DNA from: Desmodus rotundus
Taxonomy: Eukaryota; Chordata; Mammalia; Chiroptera; Phyllostomidae
NCBI RefSeq assembly: GCF_022682495.2
Contig: NC_071398.1
Coordinates: 28,895,426 to 28,959,425, forward strand
Direction: 5' to 3'
Length of the DNA stretch: 64,000 nt
The position numbers and the translations under genes were made by a program. Positions 1-11,600 of this stretch are shown here, piece after piece (position 1 is the stretch's first letter; each line of letters opens with the position of its first letter). The notes under the pieces are model-generated. The model ran no database searches. It had not been told where the DNA came from and worked only from the letters and a program-made list of their open reading frames with translations.

Positions 1-1400
1 GACACCTACTGCCAATAATATATGCTGTGACCCGTCTAGAGCTGACGGCGCCGTATGCTTCGCTCCTACCTTTATTGAAGTGGTGAGTTAAGTGGGAACT
101 TGGGTGCTCAACTTTGTGCAGGGACAGCTGTAGGTATGGAAGTCTGGGCAGGACTAAGGGGCATATTCGTGAACAGACGCAAGCATAAACACACACGGCA
201 CGCTGTTTTAAAAACTTCTTACGTCCTAGGCACTCCGAGTTCTGGAAGCTCTTCCCACAGCATAATAAATATATTAAACTACTTCCACATTATCTAAATA
301 CTCTTAAAGAATTTGACCTTTAAAAAAACAGTTTTCATTTGAACTTATTTGGCGACAGGGAACTTAATTTATAATTGCTGTGACTTTCCGGCAATCACAG
401 TATTAGGAAATTCTTATTAAGTGATTTCTAACTTACATGGGGTTATCATGAAATGTTTATCTATAAATAAATTACAATTATGAAGTTGACATGTTATGTT
501 ACGGGGATCTTTCTTTGAACCCTTATGAATTTCAAATTTGCAATGTACTTTTTGCAATTCAGGGCCAATAAAAAATTTTTTTTCAGTCTCAAACATTTTC
601 GTAGGTCCTTGAAAAGTCTATTGAATAAAATGGCCCTGTAAGCATTGCTGCTTTTGTATGATTGGCCAACTAGGCAGTGAAAGTCCATTGCGACTCTCAT
701 TGTTCTGTACTGGAAGATGCCCCAGAGCAGAACAAGGGAAAGCGTGCCTCTCCCTTCTGTTCCCAGGACTCGTGTTTTCATGGTTTCCAGCTGCGCTGCT
801 TCTCTACCCCACTCCCATATGCAGCATAAATGCCAGCCAACAGCCAGGAGGGGCTGGGAACTGACGGCATAGACGCACAGGGGGTCCTACCTCCACAAAA
901 CGGATGTTTTCTGGGGAAAAGAATGTGTGATGAAAATTTCCCTAATTGGACATTCTAGCACGAACATGCTAGACACTCCTATTTTTATTTCTGATCTTCA
1001 GAGGGCAGTGGTTTCGGACACTTTTTTTTTTTTTTTTTTAAGCAAGGTAATTCTCTCCTGCCACTCTCAGTGGTCAAGTGCAAGCGATTGGTTATCTAGA
1101 ACCCGGTCTGTAAGTGGCAGGTCCTTTCCACATCTTAAGCGGACTGTTTGTCACGGTCTGGACTTCACCACGGGCTTCATCCTAATGGGGGCTGCCTTCC
1201 AAACAGATCCGGGAACTTTGGCCATATTCCAAGAGATGGCCTGGGTGGGTACTGGTGAGCACTCCGCGGGGACCACCGACTGTCTGCAGTGTTGACCTCT
1301 GCGCCCACGCCATCCCAGCCTTGACCTCCACCTTCGACCCGACCTCTGCCATCTGACACCCGCAATCCACCCCACGGCTCCGATTTCCAGCATCTGACTC
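1..1400. other. 5' flank of IRF8, no gene recognised
   Basis: No coding exon or clear repeat family can be recognised here. The first 650 bases are AT-rich. A run of 18 T lies at 1022-1039. Base composition rises in G+C from about 1150 towards the promoter. Open frames in this stretch are short and match no family I know. Confidence 0.6.
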
Positions 1401-1608
1401 CTGCCTCCGCCCTGACGGCCAGGCAGCGACCTGACCTCCAGCTCAGACATCCATATCCCGCTCTGGCCCTGGCCTGGGCCGGCGACGCCCCCGCGGCCCC
1501 TCGGGAATTCCGGCGGGCACACGGGTCCCGCGCCGCCCCCGGACCCTCAGAGCAGAGCCCGGAAGACGCCGGGACCCGTAAGTCGCTGTGTACTTTCAGC
1601 AAAGTGAT

Positions 1609-1617
1609 TTCTCGGAA
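1609..1617 (+). promoter_or_regulatory. IRF8: GAS (STAT1) element of the IRF8 promoter
   Basis: The sequence TTCTCGGAA is a perfect TTCN3GAA palindromic half-site pair. It lies about 140 bases before the inferred start site. The mammalian ICSBP/IRF8 promoter is known to be induced by interferon-gamma through a GAS with this same TTTCTCGGAA core, so this is very likely the orthologous site. Confidence 0.85.
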
Positions 1618-1643
1618 GAAGGCCAGCCAGGCGGGTCACGCCC

Positions 1644-1648
1644 ATTGG
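1644..1648 (-). promoter_or_regulatory. inverted CCAAT box 1
   Basis: ATTGG in the context cccATTGGgt, about 105 bases upstream of the inferred start. This is a likely NF-Y site. Confidence 0.6.
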
Positions 1649-1674
1649 GTGGCTCTGGCGACCTTCCCGCGACC

Positions 1675-1679
1675 ATTGG
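1675..1679 (-). promoter_or_regulatory. inverted CCAAT box 2
   Basis: ATTGG in the context gaccATTGGc, 31 bases after the first inverted CCAAT box. About three helical turns separate the pair, a common NF-Y arrangement. Confidence 0.6.
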
Positions 1680-1719
1680 CAGAACCACGAGCGCACGGCT
1701 CGCCGGACACGCCCCACCC

Positions 1720-1724
1720 TTAAA
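1720..1724 (+). promoter_or_regulatory. TATA-like TTAAA box
   Basis: TTAAA follows a GCCCCACCC GC-box-like run. A start site 25-30 bases downstream would fall at about 1745-1755. Confidence 0.5.
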
Positions 1725-1749
1725 CAAGCACCGGCGCCGGGGCTCTGCG

Positions 1750-1833
1750 CCGCAACTCCGAGCGCGGCGGCGAGCGTGGGAACGCGGACGGCTGCAAGAA
1801 GGCAGGCGGCAGGTCGGGCGCGCACGGCGGCGG
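1750..1833 (+). other. IRF8: IRF8 exon 1 (5' UTR), approximate
   Basis: This is the inferred non-coding first exon. The start is set by the TTAAA box. The end is set by a GTAGGA donor at 1834. An alternative donor, AG|GTCGGG, would end the exon at 1812. There is no ATG in the exon, so no upstream ORF. Exon 2 adds only one base (G) before the ATG, so the start context is completed by the end of this exon. Confidence 0.55.
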
Positions 1834-1844
1834 GTAGGAGGCCT

Positions 1845-1895
1845 GGGCGGGCGGGCAAGGGCCGGGCGGGCCGACGCGGCGGGCGGGTGGGAGGG
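1845..1895 (+). other. G-quadruplex-prone G runs at start of intron 1
   Basis: Two clusters each have at least four GGG runs with short loops: 1845-1870 (six runs) and 1881-1895 (four runs, loops of one base). They lie on the coding strand immediately after the first exon's donor. Confidence 0.6.
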
Positions 1896-3283
1896 CAGCT
1901 GCCGCCCGGTCTCGGGGCCAGCGCGATCAGGGCACGCCCCTCTGTGTTCCTGAGTATAAACCGAAGGTTCAAGTTGTTGGTCCTTGTGTGGCTGCCCCTA
2001 AAGACTGGCTGAGGCTTAAAAAATAAATCTTATTTTCCTTCAAATCTTGTTGGCATGGACTTGACTTTAGAATGGCTCATATAACGAAGGGAAATATTTA
2101 CTCTTTATTATAAGACCTCCTCCCTGTCCCACTCAAATCCTACTGCATGGAATAACACTTGAGGGTCACTACCGTGAAACTGCCCAGTAACCGGCAGTGC
2201 TCGTGTGGGTTGGCTTGTGGAACGGGCAGACTGCAGTTTGTAATTCTGATCGGACAGTTAGGATTTCTGAGCAGGGTTTGAGGCCTTTGCTTCCATCACA
2301 GCCTTGGCAAAGAATCTGTATGGGGTCACAGCTAACAGGACATTTTGGTGTAAAGAAAGGTATCTAAGGTGAGATGGGTCACTTACCCAGAGCTATGAAC
2401 TGCTTCGGGGATGTAGAGACAGAATTTTCCAGGATTTTAAATGATTCCCTAACATGTGGGAGGAGATATAACACAACTCTTTAAACCTAAGTTAGGAGCT
2501 GGCCCTTAAAGGAGGGTTCTGAGAGCGTCCTTTTGGATTGTGGCAGGTTCCCCCATGAAAAGAATTAGGGCTGCTTTAGCCATTTTAGCAGGACTGGGTC
2601 GGAGGGAGAAATGGCTCTGATGCTTTTTGGTCGCAGGGTGATGGGGGTTTGTGGTGGCCAGGGCAAGTGCCCAGGGGCCCTGAGGGGTGTGGGAGAAGGT
2701 GAGTTCTGTGCCGCCTCTCTGGCACATCCTGGACTCTTATCGCCTGCCGCCTGGGAAGCCTGACCCCCGGACCCATTTATAGGGTGCAGATTAGCTCCAG
2801 ATAGGGTTTGGCCCATAAAGAGAATTATCACCTAAAAACCAAGGAAGAGGAAGTTATAAACATGTGACTGGGCTTATAAATTTTTCCTGGCTCAGCATTT
2901 GGTGGAATTAATTTGTTAGTGTTTAATGGATAATTATGGATCTTCGCTGTATTAGAATCTTAGGCTTTTAATGCTGCTTAGAACCTTGCGGGTGGTCTCA
3001 TTGAGAATTCAGGTGGGGCTGCCCATGTTATGAGATCTTATAATTCGACCATGCTTTTTTCTGCAGAGTGAGTAAAATAAGACCCCCTTGCTGGGTGTCT
3101 GGGGCTTGGGCTGCCTTCTGGGCCTCAGTTTTTTCATTATAACAAAGACGGGCTGGATTAGTTGACTTCTAAAGTTTTTCCAGCTTTTATCTTCTATGAC
3201 TTACTCTTCCTCTTAATGCCATCTCTTTTACTTTTTTTTCCTCTTATAAATCACCAATACAGTTGTCCTTAACAATTTTGGAG

Positions 3284-3318
3284 AAATTATGAAGGACATA
3301 TTATGTCCTTCATAATTT
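3284..3318. repeat. perfect 17-bp inverted repeat with 1-nt centre
   Basis: The arms 3284-3300 (AAATTATGAAGGACATA) and 3302-3318 are exact reverse complements around the single base T3301. The palindrome lies in IRF8 intron 1, outside any repeat I recognise. Confidence 0.95.
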
Positions 3319-3749
3319 GGGGTTATGAATCCATTAAAAACCCCAATGAGAAGGTGTTGATCAATCACTTTCTTAAAAAAAATGCCCATACAAACAAAAT
3401 ATTGCTTTTCATTTCAGGATGCCCCTGGACCACGGACTCTAGTTTATCAACCTCGTACCAAGGGGGTGAGCAAAATGCTAACGAGCAGGGACATGTCCTT
3501 TAATTGACAGATCCACAGACACCAACTTTCTTTGGGGTTCTGGCTCCCTCTCCTTGTCCCCCACACAGCTCCTTCCTCAAGGGAGGGGAGTCTCTTGCCT
3601 TTCCAACAGGAAGGGACCATAGGAGCCTCTATTCTGCCAAGTTATTTCCTGGGGGGAGCTTGGTGGTATCATTTCATTCCCCTCGTTAGGTGCTCCTCCC
3701 AAATCTGTCCTGTATTTAGAAACACAAGGGACTGTTTTAGAATTCCGAG

Positions 3750-3860
3750 ACACTTGAGACCCATTCACTTCACAGGTGAGGAGAGCCTCACAGAGAGGCC
3801 CAAGTGACTTAACCAAGGTCTACTTAGAGACCAGCCTCTGCTGGAGTCCACAGCTTTCCA
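3750..3860 (-). repeat. MIR SINE relic
   Basis: Reverse-strand MIR body: the 'gaggagagcctcacagagagg...tgacttaaccaaggtc' block corresponds to the MIR core read backwards. It is diverged. Confidence 0.5.
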
Positions 3861-4519
3861 ATCAAAGTCCAATCCCCATTCTCACACTTCTCTCCTTTTG
3901 AACCCACAGCTGGGCAGCTGGGGCTGTGGGATGAAAAGGTTAGTACATTTGGCGCCCCAAGCCCTTCTCTCTTTCTCCCCAGCACCCGGCTGCCCTCTCT
4001 GACTCTGGAGCTGCCTGCAGGGTAGCTGGAGTTTTCATAACAGCCACTTCTTGCTTTATGGACCCGCGTGACTCTGGATGTGACCATATTCCTGGGGACA
4101 TTATGTCTTGTCACTGCTGATTGTTTCAAACTCTTTTGCCCAAAGAGGTCACACTTTAATCAGAAGAGTAGAAACGCTATCTCTCTTTTTCTCTTTGGGT
4201 GGGCGTCTGTCCAACTGCCTAGGGGATTTCCACCCAGTTCTTGTAAATGTGGGCTGTGAGTTGGTACGGCACGGCTGCTTTCTCTTTTTCTCTGTGCTCT
4301 TGGGACAGCTGCCTGCTGTGGTAGGAGTGTTCTTCCGAGGGCTGTCTTTGGGTGCCCTGGGATGGTGAGGTCCCCCGATTTTGGCGCATTCTGGAGGAGT
4401 CTGTCTGGGTTAACTTTGTGACCACAGTCGATTTCCTCATGCTTGTCTGCTGCCTCTCGGTTGGTCATAAGAGTCCCTAGGTGGAAAGTTGGGATAATAA
4501 CAACAACATCTGTTGTTTA

Positions 4520-4705
4520 GAGGAAATCTTTGAAGGTCCAGGCACTGTCTTAGATGATTTATACGTATCGTCTGAACCCCCAGTACAATGATAATATTCC
4601 CAGCATTTCAGCCAGCGTAGCTGACACTTCAGAGTTAAATGATGCTCCCAGGGCACCCAGCTGAGAGACGGCAAGATTTGAATGGGATCCCCGCTCTGTC
4701 CTTCC
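4520..4705 (-). repeat. MIR SINE relic
   Basis: Order on the + strand: 'ccaggcactgtcttagatgattta', a cccagtac/cattt segment, 'gagttaaatgatgctcccaggg', then 'ggcaagatttgaatgggatcc'. This is MIR in reverse orientation. Confidence 0.6.
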
Positions 4706-4749
4706 CAAACCATGCTGCCATCCCTAAATCAGCTGCAAAGGAATAATCT

Positions 4750-5020
4750 AGAATGGTGATTTTCGACCTTTTTCATTTCATGGCACACATAAACTAATTA
4801 CTAAAATTCTGTGGCACGCCAAAATTGTACAAATAAAATATGTACATTTTAGGTAAAATAGAATGAATTTTGATTCGTTCACACTGGATGGCTATTGTTG
4901 TGCTGGCTGTGGCATTTTTTATCTGACGGTCTAAGGAAAAGAGGTCAGTGCCCCTGACTCCAGTCAGGTGTTGCGTGTTTTAAAAACCCGTGCGGCGCAC
5001 CGGTTGAAAATTGCTGACTC
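4750..5020. mobile_element. non-autonomous hAT-type MITE (bat-like)
   Basis: Imperfect terminal inverted repeats: 'tggtgattttcgacc' near 4754 and 'cggttgaaaattgctg' near 5001. The inner 'catttcatggcacac' and 'ttctgtggcacgcc' blocks resemble a hAT MITE family seen in bats and other mammals. There is no transposase ORF. I did not find a convincing 8-bp target duplication. Confidence 0.55.
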
Positions 5021-5506
5021 AGAAGGATAGCCTGCGACTCTCCTTCTCCTTGGAGACCACAGCCGTCCTGTTTGCTCACTGACACTGGTCAGACTGGGCG
5101 CCGAGCTGTGGAACTGGCCCTTCAAGCGCTGGGTGCTCACGGAAAGGACCTGAAAACGTAACAGTGATTTTTCCCCATCTCATGCGAAAGACGGAATGGT
5201 GCCATTAGATATGCCTGAAAGGGAACATGTGGTAAAAGCTGGAAAGGGCACAGCCAGAGCCATAGGTGGGGCCGACAGCTGGGTGCCAGCAGCCGCAAAG
5301 CCCCAGGCGCCTGAGGTCCTGGAGGCAGGCATTGTCTTCTCACGGCAGGTGGCCCGGGTTCCTGGACCTGTGGGTTCCCCCAGCTGGCGCCTGTGTTGCC
5401 ATCCTGATTTTCCTGTTAGCATTTCTTGGCTGTTAAGTACTTGGGGTGCTGTGATGAATGAGCCAATATTCGTAATGTCTTAGAATACGTGTTTTTCTTG
5501 CCAAGG

Positions 5507-5680
5507 ATGTGTGACCGGAACGGAGGCCGACGGCTCCGGCAGTGGCTGATTGAACAAATTGACAGCAACATGTACCCAGGGCTGATTTGGGAAAACGATG
5601 AGAAGAGCATGTTCCGGATCCCCTGGAAACACGCTGGCAAACAAGATTATAACCAGGAAGTGGATGCTTCCATTTTCAAG
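5507..5680 (+). CDS. IRF8: IRF8 coding exon 2 (residues 1-58)
   Basis: Starts MCDRNGGRRL and ends in VDASIFK, followed by donor GTAAAG. The acceptor is CCAAG|G at 5505, so the exon starts at 5506. It encodes the first half of the DNA-binding domain with W13, W28 and W40. It ends in phase 0. Confidence 0.97.
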
Positions 5681-8600
5681 GTAAAGACTGGACTTCCCTC
5701 CCCCTGCTGGGCTGGCAGAGGTGTGGAATGACCACTGTCTTACTTTTTTGAAAATTAACCCAATTTTTAAAAACAAACATTAACTGAGTGCAGAATGTGT
5801 CTAAAAAACATTCTAGGTGATTTTACATCTATTATATCATTTAATCACTGTGAGGTCAGTTGTATATTGGTGGCACTTTTTCCGATGAGATTGAGGACAC
5901 TTCATTCTTGCAAAGTTGTTACCTCTGTTTGGCGATGTGGGCCAGCTCAGTGCGAGAGATACCAGCTGTCATTACTTCCGGGCTGGGTCATACGGGATGT
6001 CCTGCAGCAGGTGTCTACAAATAGCCTGACTTCCCTTGAGAATAGTGAGTGCCCCAAGCATTGAGGGACTTACTATTTGGTTCTACCATTTGCACAGTGA
6101 CTGCCAGTGTTGACCGAGAGTTCGCTCAGTGGCCGGCCTGGGCCCACAGGGTCTGTGTTTTCCTCTCACGCAGTGTTAAACAGGAGGCACTGTCCTTGTC
6201 CTTGTCTGTAGAGGCACTGAGAGGAGGAGTGACATATCTAAGATTTCACAGCTCTTGGAGGACAGAGCCAGGGTTTGAACCTAGGCAGCCCAACCCAGAG
6301 CCCGTGCTCCCCACCACTAGCACTACTGACAGCAGAGGTTTCTTGCCATTGCTCCTAGATTTGAGCAGAGGAGCCAGGAGCTGGGGCAGTGCAGCTCTGC
6401 TGACCCGCTGGGCAGCCCAACGGGTCAGCAGAGTCTCCTCTAGGCTTTCCCAAGGCTCCAGAAGTACAGGCTCCACTCCCGGAGAAATCTGTAGCCCTAG
6501 GTCAGGGTGAGCCCAGGCTTCCGCTTTTGCAAACAGGCACACCACAGGTAGTCTGACTCAGAGCCCAGGTTGTGAGCTGCCGCTGCGTGTGTGCTAGTTC
6601 TGTGGGCATCTGGGGGCCCGGGACAGGGAGGGGAGAGTAAGTGGGCAGAGAGGAGGAGTGGGGAGGCTGAGCTGTTGGAGGGCCAGAACCAGACCTGAGG
6701 CCTTGGATGAATGAGTGGAGCCAAGCCCTGTGGGACCTCAGTGCAACATGACCCTTAGCCCAGGATGACTGTCTTCTGACACACAAAACCAAAAATGACA
6801 AAAGGTCGTAGCTTCGCCTCAGAGTGGAGCATGAGTGGCTTATGAGGCATTAATCTCCTCAGGTCTGTCTGACATTTGCAGTGGGGCTACACCTGTAGCA
6901 GTTTTGTCAACTCTGTCACCTGGGGTCGCAGATGTCTTTGAGAATCTGATGCCAGTGACTGGCCCTCCCCAAGAAGAGTGGACACCGTGGGTGTTTTGCA
7001 CTCACCTTCTAGGGGCCCTGCATGGCCTGAATGTCCAGCAGATTGTTTCCATCAAGGACCCCAGGTCAGGAGCCAGGACTGTGCCAGGTTTGTGAGCTGC
7101 TAGTGCTTCCTTTCTCACCCTTGGAGGGATGTGGATTCCTCTCTTGTGGAGGTTTTTTACCTTTAACATTATGGTGAACTTCTTTTGGGAAGGACTCTAG
7201 CTAAATTTAAACAGTGCCCTAGGTCCATCCAGTCAGCTGGGAATTCTAGACAACAGATGGCTGTAGGCCGGGGCGCCTCAGCCTCAGCACGGTTGACATC
7301 TAAGCCAGAACATTCCTTGTTTGGGACTGTCCTTTGCACTGTAGGATATTCAGCAGCATCCCTGACCTCGACTGACTAGATGCCAGCAGCACCTGGCCCC
7401 CAAATGTGACAACTAGAAATGCCTCCGACATTGCCAGATGCCTTCCGGGGCTGCGCTCTCCCCTGCCACATCGAGAACCCCTCTGGGAGCTGACCAGGGC
7501 CGGGATGAACAGATTTAGGCTGAAGTGTGGGGTGCTGAGAGCACAGATGCAGGCTGTCCATGGGCAAAACCTCTTCAGGAGGAGCGTGGGTAGAGGGAGC
7601 TGCACCAGCAGGCTGCATAACCCTGGCTTGTGGCTTGCTGGTGGAGATGCAAGTCCTCTCCCTTCACACTGCTCCCTGCTTCTTATGCTCTGGGGGTAAT
7701 GAAATAAAGCCCCAGATTTATACATCTTATGCAATGTTCTTCATGGCCGTTTCAACAGCGTTGAGAAAAATGCGCAAGATTCCCAATGTTTCCGTTGATT
7801 ACGCAGTTGCTCAATGTGGCAATCTGAAACGCGCGTACAATCTCAGCAGGAATGGGGGCAGGAGGGAGGCATGGGCGCCCCCCCTTCCCCCGGCTGGGCA
7901 GCCCCTGGGAGGGTGACAGCCGGGGCTGGCGAGATGCAGGTGGGAAGAAGCCACGTGGCGCTCCTGGAGGTGTGCCAGCCCGCTGCACCCTCTGAGGGCT
8001 GGAGCTCTGGCGAGCCCACCAAACCGTCTGTCGTGGGAAGAAGTCACTAGGCAGGCCTGGGTTACAGGGAGCCGCCTCAGGGATTTTCTGGTGAAGTCAA
8101 GAACCTTTTGTTTCACACATTCCAAGAAAACCTTTTAAAAATGTATGAGTTAAGAGAAACAATAGTGCGTTTTCTTGACTTAATAAGTGGATCTTAAGCA
8201 GCTTCTTCTTACATGAGAGACTCCTTCGTCGTCTGCAGGTGCCATTCTGAGGTCAGCTTCGTGGTGTAGACCAGAGATGGGAGATTGAAAAAGACATTTA
8301 GCTCATGTTGTACCATCCCTGAGTATACTGGTGAGGCCCTGATACAGGCTCATATTTATTTTTAAAAACATATTCTGCCTCCTTTTGAAAATGTTGATGG
8401 GGGGAAGTCGAGTTAGAGTGGGGGGGGTGAGTTTACAACTCATTGGTTATTCTCTCATTGACCAGACATTGTGATAATCTTAAATGGGTTAGAAGTTACT
8501 TAATAGCACAGATACTTCAAATTCAGTAGGCCTTTGAGAAAAAAATAGAATTTGAGTTTTAAACTACAAGATGAGACAGTAATGGTAAATCAGGAAGAGG

Positions 8601-11600
8601 TTGCCTTCCCATGTTCAATGCTGGCTGCTGAGGAGCACAGAGCACCTTGCGGACAGAGGAATAGGTTTGGGCGGCGGGGTTGGGGGGCGTGGCTGGACAG
8701 CCAAGGTAGCTCCAGGGACTCAGAATCACTCTGTTCTGTCTGGGGTTAGCTCCAGGGTCTTGACAGATCTCCTGGCTGGGAGATATTTGAGAGCCAGCCT
8801 GAGAACTCTCAAAAGGACTCAGTGGAGGCTGGAAGCGGGGTACCTGATGCCAGCCCAGGGCACTTTCTGCCCATGGGCCCTGCTTTGCTTTATGATGTCC
8901 TGGCTGTCTTCATGGGGAGAGTGTGAGCCTTGAATGGACCAGTGACTATGACAGTACCCTCTAGACTTTGCCGTTTTGCGTAAGTACAGCTGGCCCTAAC
9001 ATTGTCCCCAATCCATGCTCTTCAAGGTCCATTTGTAATATGGGTTAGCTGAGTGGTTCCCTGTGTGTGTGTGTGTGTGTGATTTTACCTCCCTGGGGAC
9101 ACTTGGCAATGTCTGGAGACATTTTTTGTTGCCGCAATGGGGTTAGGGTCCTAAGGGCATCTAGTGGGCAGAGGCCAGGGACACTGCTAGACATCCAATC
9201 ATGCGCAGACTGATCCAACCCCAAATGTCAATAATGCTGGGGTAGAGGCACTGATTTAATGTAATATTTGAAGTTACTGTTCAGTGTGTACATAGTTTGC
9301 TCTTATATTTCTCCGAAGAAAGAAATCCAGGCATGGTTTGTGATAAAGGATTAATAAAAGGATTAATCCAGGCATGGTCTGTTAATAAAGAATTGAAAAC
9401 CACTCACTTTTAAGCAGAAAGGTGAGTTTTTCATCTACGTCAGAAAAGGAAGTGATCGCTGACGCCCACTGGTAGGAATGTTCTAACAGTTTTTTGCCTC
9501 GGGCAGAGATGCAAAGTCTGAGCTCTGGGTTTCAGCACGTTGGCAGTGAACCATGAGGTCATGTGTACTACGAGGAGAAAAAAAGACAGGACTATTTTCA
9601 GTGGAGCTGTGATTTGTAGGGGAGCTCTGGGGTTTCTGGGCTTGTGGTGTCCTGGCCTCCTAAGTCAGAATCACTGGGATGCTGGGTAAAGATGCAGGTT
9701 CGCAGACTCAACCCCCACCAAGGGGTGAGAATCTTGAGGGGCAGGCCCAGGACTCTGCACTTCACGAGCTCCCAGGGGATTGTCGCTAAGCTGGAGAGTG
9801 CTTGCTGCAGTGGAAATCCACTGGGTTGGAAGTCAGGACGGCTGGGGTTCAATCCAAGACAGGGTCACCTTGGGAAAGTTCCCCCTGGAACTGCGTTTTC
9901 CCGAGTGGAGCTGAGAATTCCCTCTTGTTCTGGTATTCTTTTAGGTTGTAAGTCTGGAGTTGGACGTTGGAGTCTGATTATGCCTAAGGCCAAAAGTTAT
10001 CTTGACCTGACAGTAATGACCTCATTGATGTGTCCTGTATTCCAATTCTGAAATTAAAACTATGCCCATTCACGTGTTTTTTTTTTTTTTTAAATGATGC
10101 TCCATTCTACATTTTAACTTTAAGTGTCCAACTTTAAGTCTCTGTTTCTAGTCCAGAGACTAAGGTTTGGAGAGGTCAGGAGACAGAGCTGTGAAAAAAA
10201 AACCAACAGAAAGGGAAAACATTTCATTGCGTATTAAACAGTGCCCTGGGGAGATGGGGGGAAGGGTAGAATGAATGCCAAAATGCAAAACAAAATTTCT
10301 ATTAAAAGTAGCAGGGCAGTGGACGACCACACTCAGAATTTTTGCAAGTGTTTCCTTTTCATGCTAAATTTTCATGCTAGGGGTTGATTAAAGAAAAAAA
10401 AAACCAAATTGTTCTTTGTTTTGAACATTCTAGTGAAACCAAGTGCGCTTACTTCCTCCTTGTGCTACTTGACCTCAGGCTTCTCCTGGCTCTTTGGTCC
10501 AGGGAAGGATCTGTGTGGGGGAGGAGCCTTGGGCTGAGTTCCAATTTCAGCTCAGTTGGGAGATCGTGGGGGACCCCTTCCTGGCCTGGGTCTTTTTACA
10601 TTTATCGGAGAAAGTGGCTGGATGGAGGTCTCTGAGCCCTGAAATTCCTTGAATGAGGGTTGAGGCCAAAAAGGGACTTTCAGGAGGGTGAGAGTGTGCT
10701 GGTCCTGACTGTAGCTGTGGAGATCCGTGGTCGAGGGGCCGGCTGTGTGTTTCACATGCTGCTTTCTCTTCCTTCAGGCCTGGGCAGTTTTTAAAGGGAA
10801 ATTTAAGGAAGGGGACAAAGCTGAACCAGCTACGTGGAAGACCAGGCTACGCTGTGCCTTGAACAAGAGTCCAGATTTTGAGGAAGTGACAGACCGGTCC
10901 CAGCTGGACATTTCCGAGCCATACAAAGTTTACCGCATCGTCCCAGAGGAAGAGCAAAAATGTAACTATCCTCCACAGCCACTCAGTTCAACAGAGGCTG
11001 TCCAGCGTGCAGACGCCCAGGGAGGGTCTGGCGTGGGAGCCGGAGCCCACAGGATCTGGGACAAGTGGTTTTAGATAAACAAAATAGTTCTCTTCTTTGT
11101 ATAAGCAGAGGTGGGGATCTCTCTCCACCTACCTCACCCATTGACCAGAAGGCAGCTTCCAGCTGAGTGAGAGGCGGAGCTGATGGGAGGAAAGGGTGGG
11201 GAGATTGGGTGGCAGGCAGCTCTGCTGCTCAGGGTCAGACCAGGAGCTCTGGGGCTCAGGGATGAGGTTGGGCAGGAGCAGAGATCCTCTGACAGTGTGG
11301 AAGGAGTTCCTGTTGTTTTTTAGCACCTTGCAGCAGAGGCTAGGGGAAGGTCAGGGGGACAAAGGAGGGAGGGCTGACTAGGGTAGAGGGGAAAGTTCTC
11401 CAGTGAATTTGCAGATGGTGGCGCTGTTAGTTTCACGGCTATAAGTCAGTGTCTTGTTAGATCCTAACCATTGTTTGGGAACTCAGGGTGTGATAATTCC
11501 TGAAGTCTCTTCCCGCCCTAAAGTCCCAGGAAAGCATCTGTGAAGAATTTAAAGCAGGGATAGCGACGCTGCCGCACATCTCCCAGGACCTGACTCCCCG

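Larger units (their letters stand above)
1400..1960 (+). promoter_or_regulatory. IRF8: IRF8 CpG-island promoter
   Basis: This is a G+C- and CpG-rich block just upstream of and including the untranslated first exon. It holds a GAS element, two inverted CCAAT boxes, a GC-rich CCCCACCC box and a TTAAA box in the order expected for a start site near 1750. The distance from here to the poly(A) signal at 25167 is about 23.4 kb, close to the size I recall for human IRF8. The start site is inferred from spacing. Confidence 0.85.
1834..5505 (+). other. IRF8: IRF8 intron 1
   Basis: Bounded by a GTAGGA donor (tentative) and the acceptor TTTTTCTTGCCAAG at 5505. It contains a perfect palindrome at 3284-3318, MIR relics and a hAT-type MITE. 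An ETS/PU.1-like AGAGGAAGTT lies at 2847-2856, in an otherwise unassigned, repeat-free stretch. Confidence 0.75.
5681..10777 (+). other. IRF8: IRF8 intron 2
   Basis: Donor GTAAAG, acceptor CTTCCTTCAG. It holds MIR relics, a near-perfect palindrome (6395-6433), two MER5A copies, a TG microsatellite and a MER20-like plus MIR pair. At 9443-9455 the sequence GAAAAGGAAGTGA is a good PU.1-type ETS site (motif match only). The rest is unassigned. Confidence 0.9.

Noticed and set aside
1151..2012. Several overlapping open frames of 120-140 codons on both strands around the promoter
   Set aside because: They are a by-product of G+C-rich CpG-island composition. They lack family resemblance and conflict with IRF8 exon 1.
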